Under the pieces are notes generated by a model. It did not search any database. It saw nothing but the letters and a program-made list of their open reading frames with translations, and was not told the origin of the DNA. From assembly GCA_038049695.1 (NCBI GenBank), contig CP142457.1:30283501-30347500 (forward strand): a stretch of 64,000 nucleotides of DNA, in the 5' to 3' direction. Both the position numbers and the translations under genes were made by a program. Within the stretch, counting starts at the first letter, position 1. Every line of letters starts with the position of its first letter. The DNA comes from Cinnamomum chago. Taxonomy: Eukaryota; Streptophyta; Magnoliopsida; Laurales; Lauraceae. Below are positions 1 through 11,773 of this stretch, piece after piece.

Positions 1-265
1 ATATCAGTTTGGCCCATTCACGACCCATCTGCTCAGCCCACATTACTATAGACTTGTACAACAATACATACTAAACATAGATGGAAACTAGTCAGACTTG
101 TACAGCAAGACATACTGAACTAGGAGATTTGATAGATATTAATTGTAGCCAAATTGGGCATCTCCAAGTTATAAATACAGTGATGGATCCTTGTGACAGG
201 GCATCAAAAATCAAAATCCATTAAGTCTCGTTTTGTATTTAGATCTTTCTTACTTATTCGTGACA
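1..265 (+). repeat. Copia-1 5' LTR (left end cut by window)
   Basis: It ends in CA directly before the primer site. A TATAAATA box lies at 170-177. The first 29 bases match the 3' LTR closely, and so does the last stretch (CTTATTCGTGA). RGCCCA motifs near the start resemble plant site II elements. Confidence 0.85.
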
Positions 266-277
266 TGGTATCAGAGC
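266..277 (+). other. Copia-1 primer-binding site
   Basis: TGGTATCAGAGC directly abuts the LTR end. This is the usual plant copia primer site, complementary to the 3' end of initiator tRNA-Met. Confidence 0.88.
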
Positions 278-949
278 CAACCTTGGTGCAATAGAGAGAT
301 TAAGAGTCATCTAATCTCTCTTGTTTAAAGATCTCAAGAAGAGTTCCTCTGTCGATTGTTTTGAACAAGAGTTCCACGACGACAAGGTGTGGAGATCAAC
401 AAAGGGCCATCATCTGCATATCAAATCTGCTCAGAAGAAAACCATAGTCCCGGTCGCTTGACTTTCTAGGAGTTTTTGGCTATTTTTTCAGAATTTTTGA
501 AGAATCAAAGGTAGGGTTTTTTATCACATATTGGTTTTTCCAGTTTCTGCAATATAAATTCATCAGATCCGTCCATCTTTGTACACAAATATCCGATTGT
601 TGCAATCTCTGCTGTGTTGGTTTGATATTTTTTTGAAGTATCTATCTGATCTGGTAGATTGAATCATCAGTGGGCCCCCCACCTACTGTTTTCTGCAGGA
701 ACTCTTGGTCGCCTGGACCAAAATTGTGTGTTTTTTTATACATATCTGAGATTTGTTGTGATCTGTTGCTTCGGAACAGTTTCTGGGTTGTTCCTTGGTT
801 CTCTGGTATTGCTGCCTCTGTTTCATCTGCACTTTCTGCATTATCTAAAGTTTCTCTGGGCTGTTTTGGTTGTTGTTTGGTTACTACTCTTCTTGTTTGT
901 GGTTTTTTACTACTGTTTGTCTATTACTATTGTCATCTATGGGTTGGAA

Positions 950-1800
950 ATGGACAAGAATGAAATGCAATTGATCAAATTCAATGGGAAAAACTATTCT
1001 GCTTGGGCCTATCAGTTTGAGTTATATTTGAAAGGCAAAAAATTATGGGGACACATTTCTGGTTCTATAAAAAAGCCAATGGATAATGCAAAATTGGATG
1101 ATTGGGAAACCAAAGAAGCACAAATTATGAGCTGGATGTTGGGCGCAGTGGAACCTCAATTTTTTTTACATCTTAAGCCCTATAAAACTGCTCAATATAT
1201 GTGGGGATATCTGAAACGCATCTATCACCAAGAGAATTCAGCCCATCAGTTCCAATTAGAACATGAAATTGCTCAATATTCTCAAGGACAGATGACTGTC
1301 CACGAGTATTACTCCGGCTTCTTTGTCCTTTGGACTGAATACACGGATATTGCCTATGCCACTCTCACCGGAGACACTCTATCTGGGGTTCAGGAAGTTC
1401 ATAAAATTACTCAGCGAGATCAATTCTTAATGAAACTCCGGCCTGAATTTGAAAACGTTCGATCCAATCTTATGAGTCGACATCCGTCTCCCTCTTTGGA
1501 TACATGTCTCAATGAAGTGCTCCGCGAAGAACAATGGATAGTTACTCAACATCAACTATCCCAACAATCATCCGCTGGTCCGGCTGAAGTTGCTTATGTG
1601 GTAAAAGGGAAACCTCCCAGACGTGACACTTTGACCCAGGATTTAAGCAAAATTCAATGCTTGTAACTACTAAGGAGTATGGACATTATTCATCTCAGTG
1701 CAAGAGAAAAGTTTGTAACTACTGTAAAGCTAGCGGGCATATCATTTCTAAATGCAGGAAACGACTAGAAAATCGTAATTCACGTGCTTATTCTGCTATT
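950..1800 (+). pseudogene. Copia-1 gag (frameshifted)
   Basis: The reading frame starts at the ATG at 950 (MDKNEMQLIKFNGKNYSAWA), the typical copia capsid (UBN2-type) opening. A longer in-frame ATG at 659 lies in leader sequence and is probably not used. The frame is lost inside the first zinc knuckle near 1660: Copia-4 has two CX2CX4HX4C knuckles here, but only the second (CNYCKASGHIISKC) is clean in this copy. Gag would package RNA in virus-like particles; this copy cannot make an intact product. Confidence 0.85.
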
Positions 1801-4800
1801 GCTTCTTCAGATTCTCACTCTGTGGCACCTGCTTCTCCGTCTTCATCTATGTCTTCACAGCAATTTGCACCCAACCCTCCTATCAACCCTGAAATGATTC
1901 AACAAATGATTCTCCAAGCATTCTCCTCCTTGGGCCTCTCAGGTAAAACCTTTCCATCTCCTTCCCTTTGGTATTTTGATTCTAGAGCATCAAATCATAT
2001 GACTTCCTCTTCCAGACTCATGTCTAATATTCAATCATATGATGGGAAACTCAAAGTTCAAACCGCCAATGGGGGTCATTTACCTATCACTGCCATAGGA
2101 GATATTCCACACAAATTGCCTTTGAATCATGTTTTTCTTTCACCTGGTCTCTCTACAAATTTGTTATCTGTTGGACAACTCATAGATAATCATTGTAATG
2201 TGTCATTCACTTCTTCTGGTTGTGTTGTACAGGATCAGGGGACGAGACAGGTGATCGCGAAGGGGTCTAAGTGCGGCCGGTTATTTCCGCTTAGTCTGCC
2301 TATATAACCTAAGGATGAATCTACTTCAGCTTTTACATGTGTTCTTCAAAATAATGTGCATCTGTGGCACAAAAAATTAGGACATCCTAATTTGAACATA
2401 TTGTTATCTTTGAAAAATTCTGGTTTGATTAATAAAATGCAGTTTTCTACTTCTGATGTGAATATTGATTGTTCAATTTGCAAATTAGGAAAAAGTAAAG
2501 CCCTTCCATTTCCTGTGCATACCTCTATATCAGAAAAATGTTTTGATTTGATTCATAGTGACGTTTGGGGTATAACACCAGTTATTTCTCATTCTCACCT
2601 ATGATGCACGAATACTTCAAAGTGGGCAACGTATCGTATCCGATACTTCCCTTTTTACATGTAAAATCAGTGTCCCTGCTGTGTTTATGTCGTATCCATG
2701 CAGTATATGGGCATCATAGATTCTCACTTTAAATACTTTGTCACATTCATCGATGATCATAGCAGATTCACTTGGGTTTATTTTTTAAGGGCTAAATCAG
2801 AGGTGTTTGAGGTTTTTAAAATATTCCTGGCCTATGTTGAAACACAATTTTCCACTTGCATAAAGATTCTCCAATCTGATTCAGGTGGAGAATATGTGTC
2901 ACACAGTTTTCAAGAATTCCTCCAATCTAAGGGGATTATCTCACAACGAACATGTCCTCATACTCCACAGCAAAATAGCATTGCTGAACGGAAGAATCAC
3001 CATTTGCTTGACATGGTTCGTTGCTTGCTACTTGAATCATCTATTTCCCCCTAGATTCTGGCCGGAAGCTCTATCCACTTCAGTTCATCTTATTAATCGG
3101 CTTCCATCTTCCAAACTTCAAAATCAGTCTCCATATTATCGTCTCTTTCACTGTCATCCTACATATACACATCTTCGTCCTTTTGGATGTGTTTGTTTTG
3201 TTCATCTTCCTCCTTCTGAAAGGACAATTATCTGCGCAAGCTACCAGATGTGTTTTTTTTTGTTACGCAACTCATCAAAAAGGATTTGTTTGCTATGATC
3301 CATCTCTCAAAAGAATTCGTGTTTCTCGAAATGTTGTGTTTTTTGAAAATTTATATATTTTTTTCTCACACAACTGATTCGTTCACTTCACTTCACTTCC
3401 CTTCCCATGGCTATATTACCACCTTTTTCATCTGATACTTCTTCATCTTCTATTGAGCGGTTCAAACCTGGAATTGTATATCGGCGACGCACGGAACCAA
3501 TCACTGCTACAATACAGCCCCATGACCCACCTGATCCGGCTCCTGATCCAACTCCCCTCGTCAATACATTAGAACAAGCTATCATGCCCACTCTTTGCCG
3601 CACCACGCGTGTTTCTCGGCCTCCTGATAGATATGGGTATTCTCATTCGGCTTTTCTTGCCACTCTCACTTCTGTTAACATTCACACTTCCTACTCTCAA
3701 GCTGTGAAACATGAATGTTGGCGGCAAGCTATGTCCGAGGAATTAGAAGCTCTACAGACTAATCATACATGGGATGTGGTTACCTGCCCACCTACAGTTC
3801 GACCTATTGGGTGTAAATGGGTTTACTCGGTCAAACTGAAATCTGATGGCTCTCTTGACTGCTACAAGGCTCGCCTGATCGCTCTTGGTAATCGCCAAGA
3901 ATATGGCATTGACTATGATGAAACATTTGCTCCGGTTGCAAAGATGACGACTGTCCGGATGATTATTGCCATTGCAGCATCTCAAGCTTGGCCCATTCTT
4001 CAGTTTGATGTAAAGAATGCCTTTCTTCATGGTGATCTTAAACAAGAGGTTTATATGCGCCTTCCTCACGGGTATTCCTCTTCCAGTAGTTCAGATGTGG
4101 CTAAACTAAAGCGTTCACTCTATGGCCTTAAACAGGCTCCTCGTGCTTGGTTTGAAAATTTTCGGGACGCCTTGCTTCTGTTGGCCTCCAGCAAAGTCCG
4201 TATGATCCATCGTTGTTTTTACATAAGTCTCCAAGCGGTATCACTATCCTTCTTGTTTATGTTGATGACATCATTATTACTGGAACTGATTCCGCAATGA
4301 TATCTAAGCTTCAATCCTCATTGCATCAATCATTCCATATGAAAGACTTGGGTCCCTTAACCTACTTCTTAGGTCTTGAAGTTCATCAAACAAACAAAGG
4401 CATCATCTTGCACCAACACAAATATGCTCTAGACCTAATTGAACTAGCAGGACTCCAGCACTCAAATCCAGTTGATACTCCTCTTGAAGTGAACTTGAAG
4501 CTTTCTAGGATAGTGGGGATCTTCTTCCCGATGCCACGCTCTATCGGCAATTGGTTGGTAGCTTGATCTACTTGACTCATACCCGCCCCGACATTTCCTT
4601 TGCTGTTAATCTTGTCAGCCAGTTCATGACTCAACCAAGGCATCTTCATTTGGCGGCTGCCCGACGAATTATTCGTTACCTTTTTGGTACGACTACTCGT
4701 GGTCTATTTTTCCCTGCAGGCTCTCCACTAAATCTCAATGTTTTTTCCGATGCTGACTGGGCGGGTTGTCCTGACACCCGTCGCTCCACAACTGGGTGGT

Positions 4801-5212
4801 GTATGTATCTTGGCGCTGCGTTGATATCCTGGAAATGAAAGAAACAAGATAAGGTTTCAAGATCTTCCACAGAAGCAGAATATCGAACCATGTCTGCTGC
4901 CTGTTCTGAAATACTTTGGCTCCGTGGGCTACTCTCCGATCTCGGTTTTCCTCAAAGCTCACCTATACCTCTCCATGCTGACAACACTGGTGCTATTCGT
5001 ATTATAGAAAATCCAGTCTTTCATGAACGAACCAAGCACATCGAAGTTGATTGTCATTTCATTCGTGATGAATATCTACGAGATGTCATTTCCTTACCGT
5101 TCATTTCCTCTGGCCTCCAGATTGCGGACATCTTCACGAAGGGCCTTCCTCGCCCACGTCATCAATTCTTATCCAGTAAATTGATGCTTACTAATTCCGC
5201 AGCATCAATTTG
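1657..5212 (+). pseudogene. Copia-1 pol: protease-integrase-RT-RNase H, broken
   Basis: Fragments follow in order: protease (1969-2040, FDSRASNHM), a stop at 2305, the GAG-pre-integrase domain (2356-2600, HLWHKKLGHPN), the integrase core (VTFIDDHSR, SDSGGEY, NSIAERKN) and RT (about 3770-4500, with YVDDIIITG). RNase H follows (4551-5212, SDADWAGCPDTRRS) and ends with the copia tail HFIRDEY...DIFTKGLPRPRHQF. Breaks are the MITE at 2599-2719, frameshifts near 3050, 4195 and 4500, and a TGA after SWK at about 4836. The protease active site reads DSR instead of DSG. No function is expected. Confidence 0.9.
2599..2719. mobile_element. 121-bp MITE, hAT-like by TSD length
   Basis: The ends are inverted repeats: CTATGATGCACGAATACT at the left pairs with the reverse complement of the right end at 15 of 18 bases. 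The 8-bp duplication ATTCTCAC flanks it exactly (2591-2598 and 2720-2727). An 8-bp TSD is typical of hAT elements. It interrupts the Copia-1 integrase between two recognisable halves, so it inserted later. No coding capacity. Confidence 0.9.
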
Positions 5213-5223
5213 AGAGAGGGGGG
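5209..5223 (+). other. Copia-1 polypurine tract
   Basis: A purine-rich run (GAGAGAGGGGGG) directly abuts the 3' LTR start TGTCAAC. Copia-4 has the equivalent GAGGGGGG run in the same place. Confidence 0.8.
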
Positions 5224-5289
5224 TGTCAACAAAGGCCCATTATAATATCAATTTGGCCCATCCACGACCCATCTTGCTTATTCGTGATA
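5224..5289 (+). repeat. Copia-1 3' LTR with large internal deletion
   Basis: It starts TGTCAACAAAGGCCC and matches the 5' LTR as far as CGACCCATC. It then jumps to CTTATTCGTGATA, the last bases of the LTR. About 220 bp of U3-R-U5 is missing relative to the 5' LTR, with a TCT microhomology at the joint. The final CA has become TA. Confidence 0.8.
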
Positions 5290-5816
5290 ATACGATGGGC
5301 CTGAGGTGTGGTAATGTGCATGGGCACGGATATGTATATGGATGTACTTTTGATGGTATTTAATATATTGATTCAAATATGTTGATCATGTGATATTATG
5401 TTTTATGCTACTTGTGTAATTAGGAAAATTCATTCACCAGTAATACTGATGTTGTGTTGCCCCCTTCAGGTAATTTTGTTGTGGGTGGGGCAGAACAGGA
5501 CGGCGTTCAGCAAGTAGATTTTGGCTTGCGTGGCTGAAGAGAGAGAACGAGAAACATTCAATTAATTGATAAAAGGATTACCTTTGTTTAGTAATTTATA
5601 TAATGTTTTAGTACATTATTGATTTGAATCAGAACATAGGAATTTGGATCATTCAGAGATTATTGATATTGTTTGACTTTTATAATTTATTTGCAATTAT
5701 AGTTTGATTTAAATGCCAAATCTCCTATGTAAACTATTTGATAAATGTATAGTAAACGTTGCCAAGTTATCACGATCCGGATATCCAACAGGGCCCCGGA
5801 ATTTTGGTCGTGACAC
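5290..5816 (+). repeat. Possible LTR-end remnant; otherwise anonymous
   Basis: AT-rich, no gene. Its right edge (GGGCCCCGG...GTCGTGACA at about 5791-5816) resembles the GGGCGTGACA-type ends of plant chromovirus LTRs, such as the solo LTR at 23455-27756. No partner LTR or primer site was found. Confidence 0.3.
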
Positions 5817-8360
5817 CCTAAGCAAGTGGTGGTTCTGACTTCCACAAGAGTCCCTCTCTCTCATTACTAGAGGTGCCTTTATTGCAAGACTTGCTACATA
5901 GCCTTGGAACATTATCAAATTTCCCACTTAAACTCACCCGTGATATCCTATGGAGATTGCATCATGAGATTGGAACCATTAAGGATACCCAATTTTGAGA
6001 TGCGACACTATACATACTGGTAATATGTTCAAATGCAATGGAATCAATGATCGCAGGTCTAGAATTTTTCTTTTCAGCATTTAGACGTTCCTTGTGGGAT
6101 TTGAACTCGTAACTGGTTGGCTTTGATACCATAATAAGTTTCCTTATAGGAGACGCACAAAATGCATAAGAATAGATACTAATTGCTCAAGAATAACTTG
6201 GATTCTCCTTGTAAGCTATTTGTAGGAAAAGATCATCGTGCTCATTCTCCATAGAGATGCCAACTCACTCAGAGGAAGTAAAAAAGGCTCAAGAGCGTCA
6301 GGGCTAGTGTGAACAGTATTAAAGGAATTGGAATTTTTTTTTTTAATCCCACACATTCTCTTGGTATTCTTGCCACTTCCAAAGGAGTGGAGATATCAAA
6401 TTTCTATCTTTTTTTATTATTTTGAAATGGCCATTTTGTCGTCATTTTCAACAATTACAGGTTTACAAATATCACAAGAATTGTTTACTTGTTGAAAGGA
6501 CGCAAAGGCTGATGACCTCTTGGTTAATGTGCTAGCAATTGACGTGATCAGTTGTTCCTACAATAGGCAAAGCCTAACCCAAAAATAAAAAATAAAAAAT
6601 AAAAACAACTTGACTGAAAAGACTCAAAAAAAATATAATGAATTTGAGCCCCATCAACTGCTAAAAAAACTTGTTATATTTTTTTCTCCGCCTCATTAGA
6701 AATGCCGGCCGACTTACCGTGATTCAGAATTCCAACTCGTACATTTCCATAAGAATCTAGTAGTAATCTCCCACAAATTGTTCAACTTGCTGAAGCTTCC
6801 CAATTTCACTTTAAAATTTATAAATTTCATTAATAATTTTTCTTTTGAAAATAGTACTCCACACTATCTTAGAGATCTTTATTTTTTCAAGAAAAACAAT
6901 ATCTTTGTTATAGATGGCTCCATAGTTAGCATCAACCAAGACATCGAAGTCCTGTCCTCTAAGCCCAAATTATCAAATTTGGATTCATCCTCGTTCAGTG
7001 TCTCTGTCCTCCTGGTAACCTGACCCTGCAATTTCTTTCCACTCAGCATAGTTTACAAAACCTTCACTTGTCTAAATAAAAGTGGAGAGAGCTATGAAAC
7101 AAAGAGTCGCTCCATTATACAACCCATACCTCTCAATGCTTGGCTGAAAACACATCTAACAAGGAAATACAAGAGATCCACCAACAGACCAGACTCAATG
7201 AATTAAACCTTTTAACATAGGCTCAGATGACTACCTTTAAATCAATTCACCATCCATCCAAACACGCCCTTAAGGATGAGGAAGGGAGAAACAAAGAGGG
7301 TAGTCTGGCCATGGGTCTTGTCAACCATTCCTCTCCTTTCACCTTAAAAATCCAAAACATGAAATCTTAGAAGGATAAGAATGTGTGCTTCGCTCCAAGA
7401 AGGTTCATAACACGTGTTCATGACTTGGAGTATGACTAATATTCTCCTAGTAGGAACCTGTCTCCAATCAAGCTTCCTTTAACACAATCCATATGAGGGC
7501 ATCTAGTCGTCTAGTGGACGGCATAGGTGGGTCTACATCAATCTTCCAACAAATAACATATACCATTGAATTGCACTATAGTATCCAACAACTCCATGCT
7601 CTACCTTTAGTTTCTGAAATCAAACTGAGGACGAGTCAATCCAGTCATCATCATATCTTTCTCCCAACAATGTTGGGTTCAGTAGCTGCATGAATTTTGT
7701 TTCTCCATTTGAGTCTATCCTCGGCCAAATCCTCAGATAGGTTTTCTCCATTCCAGTCTATACTGTGACCCACACTACCTCTTTGGCAAGACTTTGTTCT
7801 CAGATTTGTTGGAATATAGAAAACATTTCTCAGGCAAGCAAAATAACAAACATCTACTACAGAAGTTTTCAAAATTGAAATGGTACCCTGAAGTTCCATG
7901 CTTACCTTCAATGGAAAATTTTCATTGTATAGATTTCTCAAATGGCGAGTGTCTTGATAATGGATAGCTCACATAACTGTAACCATTTGACTGAGAGATT
8001 CCAACAAAAATGTGCTTTTCCAAGTGCATATTTCCAATTTCCTCCAGCAACAGATCCACCAATTTTTGAAGTCATCTTTGCACATCCCTATAGGTCAATC
8101 AATAAAAAAAACTGCCCTAGAGTGTGGGTTATCATGCATGCAACCGATGTCGTTCTCCTATAAAGTGTGGGTTATCATGCATTCAACCAATGTCGTTCTC
8201 TTACAAGGTCTCAAACGGACAAACTTGTTAGTTTAGTAATTTTAGGCCCCCTGCGCGGCATTGGTTTGTACAAGATTTTCATTCTATGTAGAACTGTCAG
8301 GGGAAATCGAACTTGATTGAAGTCAATATCATATACTTGTTGCATGTTAAAAACTGGGGG
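5817..8360. other. Intergenic repeat debris, no gene recognised
   Basis: Only short unconvincing ORFs are present. At about 6119-6132 the string GGCTTTGATACCAT is the reverse complement of a tRNA-Met primer site with one change, which could mark the remains of a minus-strand LTR element. A low-complexity AAAATAAA run lies near 6580-6605. A run of nine or so G at about 8355-8365, followed by TGTTGTTT, looks like a polypurine tract and LTR start but has no partner. Confidence 0.4.
8121..8206. repeat. 43-bp tandem duplication
   Basis: Two copies of a 43-bp unit starting AGTGTGGGTTATCATGCAT lie head to tail (8121-8163 and 8164-8206), with a few substitutions between them. Confidence 0.8.
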
Positions 8361-8590
8361 GGGTGTTGTTTAAGGGATTTGTTTTTCTGGCTTGCTTTTA
8401 ATATTTTGAGAGATTAATTGATTAAAAAACTTATTATTTGTGATGGGGTTTGGAATATTGTTAATAATTTTCAGAATTATTCTCTCTTTTGCAAAAAGCA
8501 TATTTACTGAGGGTGTAGAAGAGGATTCATATTTAGAAAACAATTCTTGGCATGAATAACAAATGTTATTATTTTCTTCATTGGACTCAT
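8361..8590 (-). pseudogene. Endogenous pararetrovirus fragment D
   Basis: Read on the minus strand, the 230 bases left of Gypsy-1 form an open frame with a second Cys-x2-Cys pair (CYSCQ). They continue the coat-protein/zinc-knuckle frame found right of Gypsy-1 at 17818 once one TSD copy is discounted. It is therefore the downstream piece of the same caulimovirus-like polyprotein, between coat and protease regions. It stops at about 8361, next to the poly-G tract. Family assignment rests on the context of fragments A and C. Confidence 0.65.
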
Positions 8591-9648
8591 TGATGAGAAC
8601 TTAAATGCACCATTTAGGCCCCTCAATGAGGACTTTGTTATACCTTCTTATGATATTATTTGACATTAATTGTGGTAATTTCGTGTTTACAGGTGCCTTA
8701 GGTGAAAAGAGTGAATTCAGAGCTAAATTGGAGAAAAATGGCAAAACTCAGACAAACCGGACATTCTGCCTCCGAGCGTCCAGACGCCAAACCCAGTGAG
8801 CGACGCCCAGGCTACTGGTGTCTGGACACCAGACAGCGGGCATCCGGAGGCCAAACACAGGTGGAATCCGACTCCTTGCGCATTTTGAAGAGCTTTTGAA
8901 GAAAAATTTATAAAAGAAAGCCCATAACTCGTTTTTAGGGCATTCAAAACTTTATAGAAGAATTGGAGGCTAGTTTTGGAGGATTGGAAAGAGCGTCAAT
9001 GGAGATTTCATCAAGGATTCGTCGCCCATCTTCTCTCCATGAGTAACTAACTCTCCACCTTAGGGTTGCGATGAAGCCCAAATCTTGTACTTTTGGTGAT
9101 GTATAGGTTCTAGGGTTTTATTTTGAATGCTTTGATTATATGACAAGAATATTATCCATTGATTGGATTTATTTGATAATGCAATAGCTTGTTTTGGTAT
9201 TTTATTCTTATAGATTTGAATACCAATCATATAATGGGGCTTGAATGAATGTGTTGTTAGATCTAATATAATCTATGCCATAGAGATAGGTTATGCCCAG
9301 ATCTAAACTCACATGACTTATTTGTTGACTCTGTGAAGGTTTGTAACCAGAACGAGTCTTTAGAGCATTGATAGTGAAGCCCTACGTTTTTACTTGCCAT
9401 TGTACAAGGGTAGAGTGGATTCGTACCCTAAGATCTTTTCCTCGATTGAATCAAACATTGTTTTTAATTTGCTAATTTAGGAATCAACACATCAAATCAA
9501 TACTTTGTTTTCTAGTAGGATTAATTTAGGAATTTGGGAACCAACACTACTTAGCCTTTTTGTCCCAATGGTTAACATCACTACTCTCACGAGTAGAGAT
9601 AGTAAATAGGTATAATTTATATTTGCAAACCCTGTTTTGGGATAATCA
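8591..9648 (+). repeat. Gypsy-1 5' LTR
   Basis: It starts TGATGAGAAC and ends ATAATCA. A TATAAAAG box lies at 8909-8916. A block at about 8770-8870 is rich in imperfect palindromes (for example TGGTGTCTGGACACCA). Confidence 0.93.
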
Positions 9649-9651
9649 AAG

Positions 9652-9672
9652 TTTGGCGCCGTAGCCGGGGAC
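9652..9672 (+). other. Gypsy-1 primer-binding site
   Basis: TTTGGCGCCGTAGCCGGGGA lies three bases after the LTR. This is the TGGCGCC...GGGGA primer site commonly seen in Athila-type gypsy elements. Confidence 0.85.
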
Positions 9673-9941
9673 AATTAGCACGGTTGTTTGTTTCTTTTGA
9701 AAATCCCAACATTAATTTCGCTTTTTCATTATTTTTATTTTACTTTTTCATCTTTACTCACATCGTTTGTTATCCTTACTGCAGGGTATTGATTCTAACA
9801 CAGAGAATCCTAGAGTTTGTGCAGGATCTAGGAGAGTTCATAAAGATTAAAGTTTTACTCAATCAAAGCTCTCCTTTACCTAAAGCACTGTAAGTCCTAG
9901 ACTTTCTAAAAAAATTTTTTCATAACTGCAGTAAGAGTTAT

Positions 9942-10857
9942 GTGTGCATGCTTGGTTGTTGTTCTTGTCATCCAGTTTTGGTATCTATAGACCAAAATTT
10001 AGAGCAAACCCTTAAGGAAATTAGATCGTCTAAACACTCTTCTCATTCCTCACACACAAATTCACAAATTACAAAGGAGAGAAATGGAGAGGATGCTTCA
10101 CCCGCTACACCCCCTCCACCACCTCTCTGGTCCTTGAAGGAGCACTATACTCCTTCGGAATACGCGTCACCATCATGTGTTCATCTACCTATAGTTCAGG
10201 CAGCTCAGTATGTAATCAAGCTTAGTACAATCAATCTTCTTCCTTCCTTGTATGGATTGAACAATGAAGATCCATACAACCACATGGATGATTTCCTGGT
10301 TATTTGCTCCACTGTGAGAACAAATAATTTCAATAATGAGGCCCTCAAGATGTTTCTCTTCCCGTTTTCACTAAAGGACAAAGCTAAGTATTGGCTAAGT
10401 ACTTTACCTGCAAACTCCATCACCACTTGGGCCCAACTACAACAAAAATTCTTAAATAAATATTTCTTCGTGGGCAAAACCAATCAGTACTCGCGATCTA
10501 TCACATCGTTCGCCTAAACTGATAGTGAACAATTTCATGAGGCATGGGATAGGTTTAAGGATCTCATTAGGAAGTGTCCTCATCACCAAATTGCCAAGTG
10601 GCAATTGGTATAGTTCTTTTATGATGGATTGTCTCCTGAATGGCGAAACATGGTAGTCACCGCTAGTGGGGGATCTATTATGTTGAAAAATGAGGATGAG
10701 GCATGGGAGCTTTTCGAGAATTTGAGTGAGACCTTTCAACACCATGCCTCCACTGGTAGATTGGAGAGGCCGGCAGCCTCTAACTCTCAAAAACTTAGAA
10801 GGGTGTTTGAAATTCAACCCTCTAATGAACTCACCACTCAAGTGCCTACCTTGACTT
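9942..10857 (+). pseudogene. Gypsy-1 gag (retrotransposon gag domain), broken
   Basis: A 191-residue stretch contains the Athila-like segment LKEHYTPSEYASPSC and the capsid core (YGLNNEDPYNHMDDFL, KDKAKYWLSTLP, TWAQLQQKFLNKYF). A TAA follows at about 10515. The same frame or its neighbour continues to 10857 with more of the gag domain (EAWDRFKDLIRKCPHH, FYDGLSPEWRNMV). At least two stops interrupt it. It is the structural protein of the element and non-functional here. Confidence 0.85.
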
Positions 10858-11690
10858 AAAAGTTAGATCAGTTGTTATCTGGGGGTCAATCTCTCCAATC
10901 TTCACCCTCTCAGCCTCCTGCCCATCAAGATGCATGTGCTTTGTGCAACAGTCCTGCTCATTTATGAGCGATTGTCCTGCAACTACCAATTTCCTGAATT
11001 TGTGCAAGAGCAAGTGAATGCTGCATAGGGGTTCTCCAAACCGGGAAATGATCCATTTTCGAATACTTTTAACCCAGGATGGTGCAATCACCCCAACTTC
11101 TCCTGGAAGTCGTCCGGCCACGGCACTTCATTCTCTCAACGCAAAGGCCCAATTTTCCTTTTAATCCTGCTGCCTATCGTTCCCAACAGTCCTACCAGCA
11201 TCCAACCCTCAACCACCTCAAAGAAATCCATCCTTTGAGGAGACAGTACTGCAAGAGCTAAAGGAGCTCAAAGCAGGCAATCAGTTGGTCCACTCCCATT
11301 CTCAGTCCATAGCCAAGCTAGAGGCCCAGATGGGGCAAATAGATACTGCTCTTAATAGAAGAGAGGAGGGATGTTTACCTAGCCAACCCACTATCAACCC
11401 TAAGAATACATTTGAAGTGGGAAGTAGCTCGCAACCTCATGACACTTATCATGAGCAAGCAAAAGTGGTTGTCACGTTGAGGAATGGACGTGAGGTTGAG
11501 ACTAGGCCTGAAGAGCCTAAGAAAGATGTTAGAGAGTCTGCCCCAAACCCTAAGGGCTCTATGGTGGAAAAGAGTACCATGGAAAAGGAGGTCAGCCCTC
11601 CTTTTTCTTCATCTGTTCCGGCTGTGACACCCCTATACGTGCCTAAAGCCCATTTCCCCACTTGTCTTGAAACACCCTCACCTTTTGGTT
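10858..11690 (+). pseudogene. Gypsy-1 gag-pol linker region
   Basis: Degenerate coding sequence joins gag to protease. The piece 11285-11692 reads SHSQSIAKLEAQMGQI followed by a polar, proline-rich stretch ending PFPTCLETP-like, as in Athila gag C-termini. Stops at 10857 and 11690 and a shifted frame near 10960 break it. No zinc knuckle survives. Confidence 0.6.
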
Positions 11691-11773
11691 AAAAGGGAGC
11701 AACCATACATGAGATGTTGGAGGTGTTCAAACAAGTGAAAATAAACCTTCCTCTGCTCAAAGCAATCAAGTAG

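Larger units (their letters stand above)
1..5289 (+). mobile_element. Copia-1: decayed Ty1/copia retrotransposon
   Basis: The order is LTR, tRNA-Met-type primer site, gag, protease, integrase, reverse transcriptase, RNase H, polypurine tract and 3' LTR, which is the copia order. The left end lies outside the window: base 1 corresponds to about base 22 of the LTR by comparison with the 3' copy. Coding is broken by several frameshifts and stops, a 121-bp MITE sits in the integrase, and the 3' LTR has lost about 220 bp. It is a sister family of Copia-4: the gag opening, the RNase H region and the purine tract next to the LTR are similar in both. No TSD can be checked because the left flank is missing. 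Confidence 0.93.

Noticed and set aside
266..277. tRNA-like strings TGGTATCAGAGC at 266, 36053, 38141 and 49432
   Set aside because: They are primer-binding sites next to LTR ends; no tRNA cloverleaf or A/B boxes extend from them.
6119..6132. Reverse-complement primer-site-like string as evidence of a minus-strand copia
   Set aside because: No LTR pair, gag or pol could be attached to it, so it is only mentioned within the anonymous region.
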